Source: Streptomyces wuyuanensis | GTDB lineage: Bacteria > Actinomycetota > Actinomycetes > Streptomycetales > Streptomycetaceae | Direction of reading: 5' to 3' | DNA: 64,000 nt | NCBI RefSeq assembly: GCF_900103455.1 | Contig: NZ_FNHI01000004.1 | Location: 248,001-312,000 of the forward strand | Shown: positions 60,865-64,000 of the stretch, piece after piece | How the letters are laid out: the number at the start of each line of letters is the position of its first letter | Numbering within the stretch: position 1 is the stretch's first letter | Notes under the pieces: generated by a model | Database searches by the model: none | What the model was told of the DNA's origin: nothing | The model's input: only the letters and a program-made list of their open reading frames with translations | Made by a program: the position numbers and the translations under genes

Positions 60865-61425
60865 TCAGTCCTTGTGGACGGTGCCGTCCGGGTCCAGACC
60901 CTTGAAGGACAGGATCACGATCAGGATGCCGCCGCACACGATCGCCGAGTCCGCCAAGTTGAACACGGCGAAGTGCTTCGGCGCGATGAAGTCGACGACC
61001 GCGCCCTCGAAGACCCCCGGCGCACGGAAGATCCGGTCCGTGAGGTTGCCGAGCGCACCGCCCAGCAGCATGCCGAGCGCGATGGCCCACGGCAGGCTGT
61101 AGAGCTTGCGTGCCAGCCGCGCGATCACCACGATCACCACGGCGGCGATGATCGTGAAGATGATCGTGAACGCCTCGCCGAAGCCGAACGCGGCACCGGG
61201 GTTGCGGACCGCCTCGAACCTCAGCCAGTCACCGATGACCCGGATCGGCTCGTGGTGCTCCAGCTTCGCGACGACCAGCATCTTGCTGGCGAGGTCCAGC
61301 ACGTAGGCCACGGCGGCCACGGCGAACAGGGCGAAGATCCTCCGCTCGCCCTTGGGCCGCTCGGCGGGAGCCGCGGCCTCGTCGTCTACGTCCGGCGTAC
61401 CGATGATGCGCTCCGCCTCTGCCAC
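60865..61425 (-). CDS. lspA: Lipoprotein signal peptidase (signal peptidase II)
   Basis: 186 residues with four transmembrane helices. The catalytic Asp pair sits in [26 protein letters not shown] and [18 protein letters not shown] is the conserved loop. It cleaves the signal peptide of lipoproteins after Lgt modification. The N-terminus has a 28-residue charged extension, common in actinobacteria. GTG start at 61425. Confidence 0.95.
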   Translation of the reverse strand: MAEAERIIGTPDVDDEAAAPAERPKGERRIFALFAVAAVAYVLDLASKMLVVAKLEHHEPIRVIGDWLRFEAVRNPGAAFGFGEAFTIIFTIIAAVVIVVIARLARKLYSLPWAIALGMLLGGALGNLTDRIFRAPGVFEGAVVDFIAPKHFAVFNLADSAIVCGGILIVILSFKGLDPDGTVHKD

Positions 61426-61483
61426 GTGAGTCCCTCAACCTAGGTGCTGACTGGTCACGAGGGTACGGCACGCGGGTGCGGGC

Positions 61484-61518
61484 CCGGCTCCGGACACCGT
61501 GCCGCGGTCCGGAGCCGG
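61484..61518 (-). terminator. Terminator after the DksA-like gene
   Basis: CCGGCTCCGGAC (61484-61495) and GTCCGGAGCCGG (61507-61518), 12-bp perfect stem, 8 nt beyond the stop. Confidence 0.75.
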
Positions 61519-61526
61519 TGGCGGGG

Positions 61527-62762
61527 TCAGCCTCTCCGTTCCTGCTTCTGCTTGTCCTCCACGCACAGGGTGGCCCGGGGGAACGCCTGCATCCTGGCCT
61601 TGCCGATCGGGTTGCCGCACACCTCGCAGAGGCCGTACGTGCCCGCGTCCAGCCGGTGCAGGGCCCGCTCGCTCTGCTCGACCATCTCGCGGGCGTTGGC
61701 GGCCAGCGCCATCTCGTGCTCGCGGGTGATGTTCTTCGTGCCGGTGTCGGCCTGGTCGTCCCCGGCGCCGTCACCGGAGTCCCGCATCAGCCCGGTCAGC
61801 GCCTCCTCGGAGTGGCTGATCTCGGCCTGCAGCCGGGCGAGCTCGCTCTCCAGCTCGGCGCGCGCCTCGGCGACCTCCTCCGGCGTCCACGGGTCCTCCC
61901 CCGGCCGTACGGCGAGGTCCCCCGGCGCCGCCGCGACCCGCGCCTGCGGCACCGGCGACGCGGTGTCCTTCGTGTCCGTACCGGACCCCGCGCTCTTCTT
62001 GGCTGCCACCGTCCTGGCTCCCGTCTGCTCCGCGGCCTCGACCGCTTCCCTGGCCGCCGTGGCGGCCTTGCCGGCGCCTGCCTTCGCAGCCGCCTTCCTG
62101 CCCGGCGCCTTGGCGGCCGCCGCCGGAGGCGCCGCCGAGCGCCCCGCCGCGTCCTTGCCGGCCGCGGTCTTCCTCGTGGCCGCGGTCTTCTTCGCGGCCG
62201 TGCTCTTCCTCGTCGCCGCGGTCGTCGTGCCCTCGGCGGACCTGCCCCCGGCCCTGCCGGCGCCGGTGGTACTCGACGCGGCGTCCCCGGCCTTCGGCCC
62301 CGCGTCCGGAGTCCTCGCGCCGCCGGTGGCCTTCGACGCGGCGCCCGACTTCGCGGCGGCCCGGGCGGTCGCCTTGCGTGCCGCCTTCCGGCCCGACTCC
62401 TTCGCCGCCCCCCCGGCGGCTCCGCCCGGTTCCTTCTCCGCGTCCGGCGCCGGGGGCTCCGGGGCGTGGGCCTTCGAGCTTCTCGACGAGGTCTTCCCCC
62501 CGCCCGCGGACCTGGCCGTGGCGGCGGACCGCTTGGCCGCCGCCGCGGTGCTCTTCCGCGCGGCCTTCCTGGCGGGCTCCGCGGCCTTCGCCTCGGCCGC
62601 GTCGTGCGCGTTCGCGCCGGAGGCGACGGTCTTCGTCACCCTCCGGGTGCTCTTCTTCGCGACGACGCTCTTCTTGCCGTTCGTCTCCTTGGCCGCCGCC
62701 CCCGCAGCGGCGGTGGACCTCGCTGACGCCGTCTTCTTCACGGCGGTCTTCTTCGCCACCAT
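61527..62762 (-). CDS. Histone-H1-like / DksA-TraR zinc-finger fusion protein
   Basis: 411 residues. The first ~290 are Lys/Ala/Thr/Arg-rich with repeated AAKK, KKTA and RKAARK words, like histone H1 or HU tails, and should bind DNA non-specifically. The last ~110 form a DksA/TraR-like part: a coiled segment (TPEEVAEARAELESELARL) and a zinc finger YGLCEVCGNPIGKARMQAFP followed by TLCVEDKQ. Only three of the four Cys are present; the last position is Asp. DksA proteins act in the secondary channel of RNA polymerase. ATG 62762, GAAGGGG upstream. Divergent from ileS. Confidence 0.88.
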   Translation of the reverse strand: MVAKKTAVKKTASARSTAAAGAAAKETNGKKSVVAKKSTRRVTKTVASGANAHDAAEAKAAEPARKAARKSTAAAAKRSAATARSAGGGKTSSRSSKAHAPEPPAPDAEKEPGGAAGGAAKESGRKAARKATARAAAKSGAASKATGGARTPDAGPKAGDAASSTTGAGRAGGRSAEGTTTAATRKSTAAKKTAATRKTAAGKDAAGRSAAPPAAAAKAPGRKAAAKAGAGKAATAAREAVEAAEQTGARTVAAKKSAGSGTDTKDTASPVPQARVAAAPGDLAVRPGEDPWTPEEVAEARAELESELARLQAEISHSEEALTGLMRDSGDGAGDDQADTGTKNITREHEMALAANAREMVEQSERALHRLDAGTYGLCEVCGNPIGKARMQAFPRATLCVEDKQKQERRG

Positions 62763-63046
62763 GGCCGCGGCCCCTTCACATATTGTGATCTTGCTCGCGA
62801 ATCGTGCTGGGACGATAAATCGACCCCAGCGCCGCGGCAACGGGGCACGCCGCCTGTCCGGCCCGCCCCGCGCCTTCCCCAACGCGAGCCTGCATCCGTT
62901 GTGCCCAGCTCCCCGCCCCCTAATCCGCCGGGCGGGCGCCTGCGGAACCCGCTCGGCTCCGTGTGGCCATTCGGGTCATGCGGGGGCGGCCCTCCGCTCG
63001 GCCCGGCGGCCGGGAAATCCGGTCGGCCCCCACGCGTCCGGGCCCG
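62763..63046. other. Divergent region between the DksA-like gene and ileS
   Basis: No gene is seen. TCACA-TAT-TGTGA (62776-62788) is a perfect short palindrome 14 nt before the DksA-like ATG. The AT-richer stretch 62776-62822 probably holds that gene's promoter. The remainder is GC-rich without clear signals. Confidence 0.45.
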
Positions 63047-63052
63047 TACACT
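63047..63052 (+). promoter_or_regulatory. -10 box of the ileS leader
   Basis: TACACT fits the actinobacterial TAnnnT -10 and sits at the start of the T-box leader; the -35 is not clear. Confidence 0.5.
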
Positions 63053-63058
63053 GGGCGA

Positions 63059-63338
63059 AGCGAAAGGCGTGGATGGGGACGAGTAGCGTCGTACGCAGCC
63101 ATGAGCGACCCGGGGACGGTGAGAGCCCGGGGGCGAGCGCGGTGCGAATGATCACCCCTGAGCCGCCGGAAGAACGCCCGCAGTCGTCCCAGGGCCAGTA
63201 GAACCGGCATCGCGACCCCAATGAGGGGGCTCCCCGGCCGTGCGCCGGAGGGCCAAGGAGGGTGGTACCGCGGGAGCGCAGCGCATCGGCTCTCGTCCCT
63301 CCGACGGAAGAGACACACTCCGTTGGAGGAGCCCGTAC
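63059..63338 (+). promoter_or_regulatory. T-box leader of ileS (translational type)
   Basis: The T-box sequence is AGGAGGGTGGTACCGCGGGA (63256-63275), which pairs with the tRNA acceptor end. The likely specifier codon is ATC (63151-63153), isoleucine. CCTCCGACGGA (63298-63308) can pair with TCCGTTGGAGG (63319-63329), hiding the Shine-Dalgarno GGAGG. The CCCTCC at 63297-63302 can instead pair with GGAGGG (63257-63262) in the antisequestrator. So uncharged tRNA(Ile) would free the ribosome binding site. This is the known actinobacterial ileS T-box class; the pairings are read from this sequence. Confidence 0.9.
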
Positions 63339-64000
63339 ATGACGCCGCCGCAGTACCGCCAGGTGCCAGCCCAGGTCGACCTGCCCGCGCTCGAGCACGC
63401 CGTGCTCGACTTCTGGCGCGAGAACAAGGTCTTCGCGAAGAGCCTCGAGCAGTCCGAGGGCCGCCCCGAGTGGGTCTTCTACGAGGGCCCGCCCACGGCC
63501 AACGGCATGCCCGGCGCCCACCACATCGAGGCCCGCGTCTTCAAGGACGTCTTCCCGCGCTTCCGGACCATGCGGGGCTACCACGTGGCCCGCAAGGCCG
63601 GCTGGGACTGCCACGGTCTGCCGGTCGAGCTCGCGGTCGAGAAGGAGCTCGGCTTCAACGGCAAGAAGGACATCGAGGCGTACGGCATCGCGGAGTTCAA
63701 CGCGAAGTGCCGCGAGTCCGTGACGCGCCACACCGACGCCTTCGCCGAGCTGACGACCCGCATGGGCTACTGGGTCGACCTCGACGAGGCGTACCGGACC
63801 ATGGACCCCGAGTACATCGAGTCCGTGTGGTGGTCCCTGAAGGAGATCTTCGGCAAGGGCCTGCTGGTCCAGGACCACCGCGTCGCGCCCTGGTGCCCGC
63901 GCTGCGGCACCGGCCTGTCCGACCACGAGCTGGCGCAGGGTTACGAGACCGTCGTCGACCCGTCCGTGTTCGTCCGCTTCCCGCTGACCTCCGGCCCGCT
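63339..64000 (+). CDS. ileS: Isoleucyl-tRNA synthetase, 5' part
   Basis: The first 220 codons are visible, running off the window end; the family is about 1040-1050 residues. MTPPQYRQVPAQVDLPALEH starts the protein. The class I HIGH-like motif is PTANGMPGAHHIEARVFKD, and GWDCHGLPVELAVEKELG is the second IleRS motif. The sequence around HIGH resembles eukaryote-like (type 2) IleRS found in actinobacteria, which is less sensitive to mupirocin. The ATG at 63339 has GGAGGA 9 nt ahead, controlled by the T-box. Confidence 0.97.
   Translation, partial: MTPPQYRQVPAQVDLPALEHAVLDFWRENKVFAKSLEQSEGRPEWVFYEGPPTANGMPGAHHIEARVFKDVFPRFRTMRGYHVARKAGWDCHGLPVELAVEKELGFNGKKDIEAYGIAEFNAKCRESVTRHTDAFAELTTRMGYWVDLDEAYRTMDPEYIESVWWSLKEIFGKGLLVQDHRVAPWCPRCGTGLSDHELAQGYETVVDPSVFVRFPLTSGP

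Overview
The window is high-GC actinobacterial chromosome, almost certainly Streptomyces. The reasons are the strong G/C third-position bias, frequent GTG and TTG starts, leaderless genes with a TAnnnT box about 7 nt before the start, many ATGA/GTGA start-stop overlaps, and a gene order (gltBD, trpABMC, trpE-hisI, hisF-ridA-priA-hisH-hisB-hisC-hisD, dnaE, lspA-dksA-like-ileS) that I recall for the conserved core between gltD and ileS of Streptomyces coelicolor. No rRNA, tRNA, CRISPR array or prophage was seen.

Layout. 1-6.8 kb: glutamate synthase gltD (cut by the window start) and gltB on the minus strand, then a VIT1/CCC1-type transporter. 7.0-16.4 kb (plus): a tightly packed set of four different ADP-ribosylglycohydrolase-family genes, a PfkB/ribokinase-like kinase, a family III CoA-transferase and a CitE-like lyase. 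This is the most unusual block of the window. 16.5-25.7 kb (minus): hisI-trpE, three small membrane-protein genes, trpC, the small gene trpM behind a 129-bp tandem duplication, trpB, trpA, a membrane-anchored DsbA-like protein and lgt. 25.8-33.7 kb: a TIGR03085-type gene (plus), a serine-hydrolase-like secreted protein that lacks its catalytic motifs, and the his operon with ridA and a 54-codon membrane ORF embedded; hisD ends in a four-copy 27-bp repeat. 33.9-42.8 kb: a beta-helix-like membrane protein, an unknown TPR-like protein, a LON-substrate-domain protein, a YbaK-family deacylase, the 24-residue ribosomal protein bL37, a DUF2567 protein, an ABC-2 exporter, a NYN-domain protein and a 49-residue basic protein. 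43-55 kb: dnaE, a DUF2252 protein, a membrane protein, a second DsbA-like protein, a Tat-exported PhoD-like phosphatase, a Ser/Thr kinase with a SPOR-like extracellular end and a dienelactone-hydrolase-like enzyme. 54.1-55.2 kb: an IS200/IS605-type remnant with an RHH gene and an internally deleted tnpB. 55.2-64 kb: an MscS channel, an SDR, a Na+/H+ antiporter, GNAT, rluD-like, lspA, a histone-H1-like/DksA fusion protein, and ileS behind a translational T-box.

How it works together. The minus-strand his and trp genes are coupled. PriA (HisA/TrpF) sits in the his operon and supplies the TrpF step, and hisI lies 11 nt before trpE. RidA in the his operon would remove reactive enamine/imine products. 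Lgt and LspA are two steps of lipoprotein maturation, and the DsbA-like proteins act at the same membrane face. The ADP-ribosylglycohydrolase/PfkB block looks like a ribosyl-release and ribose-phosphorylation cassette, but its substrate cannot be read from sequence. Statements about families are from general knowledge; no database search was possible.
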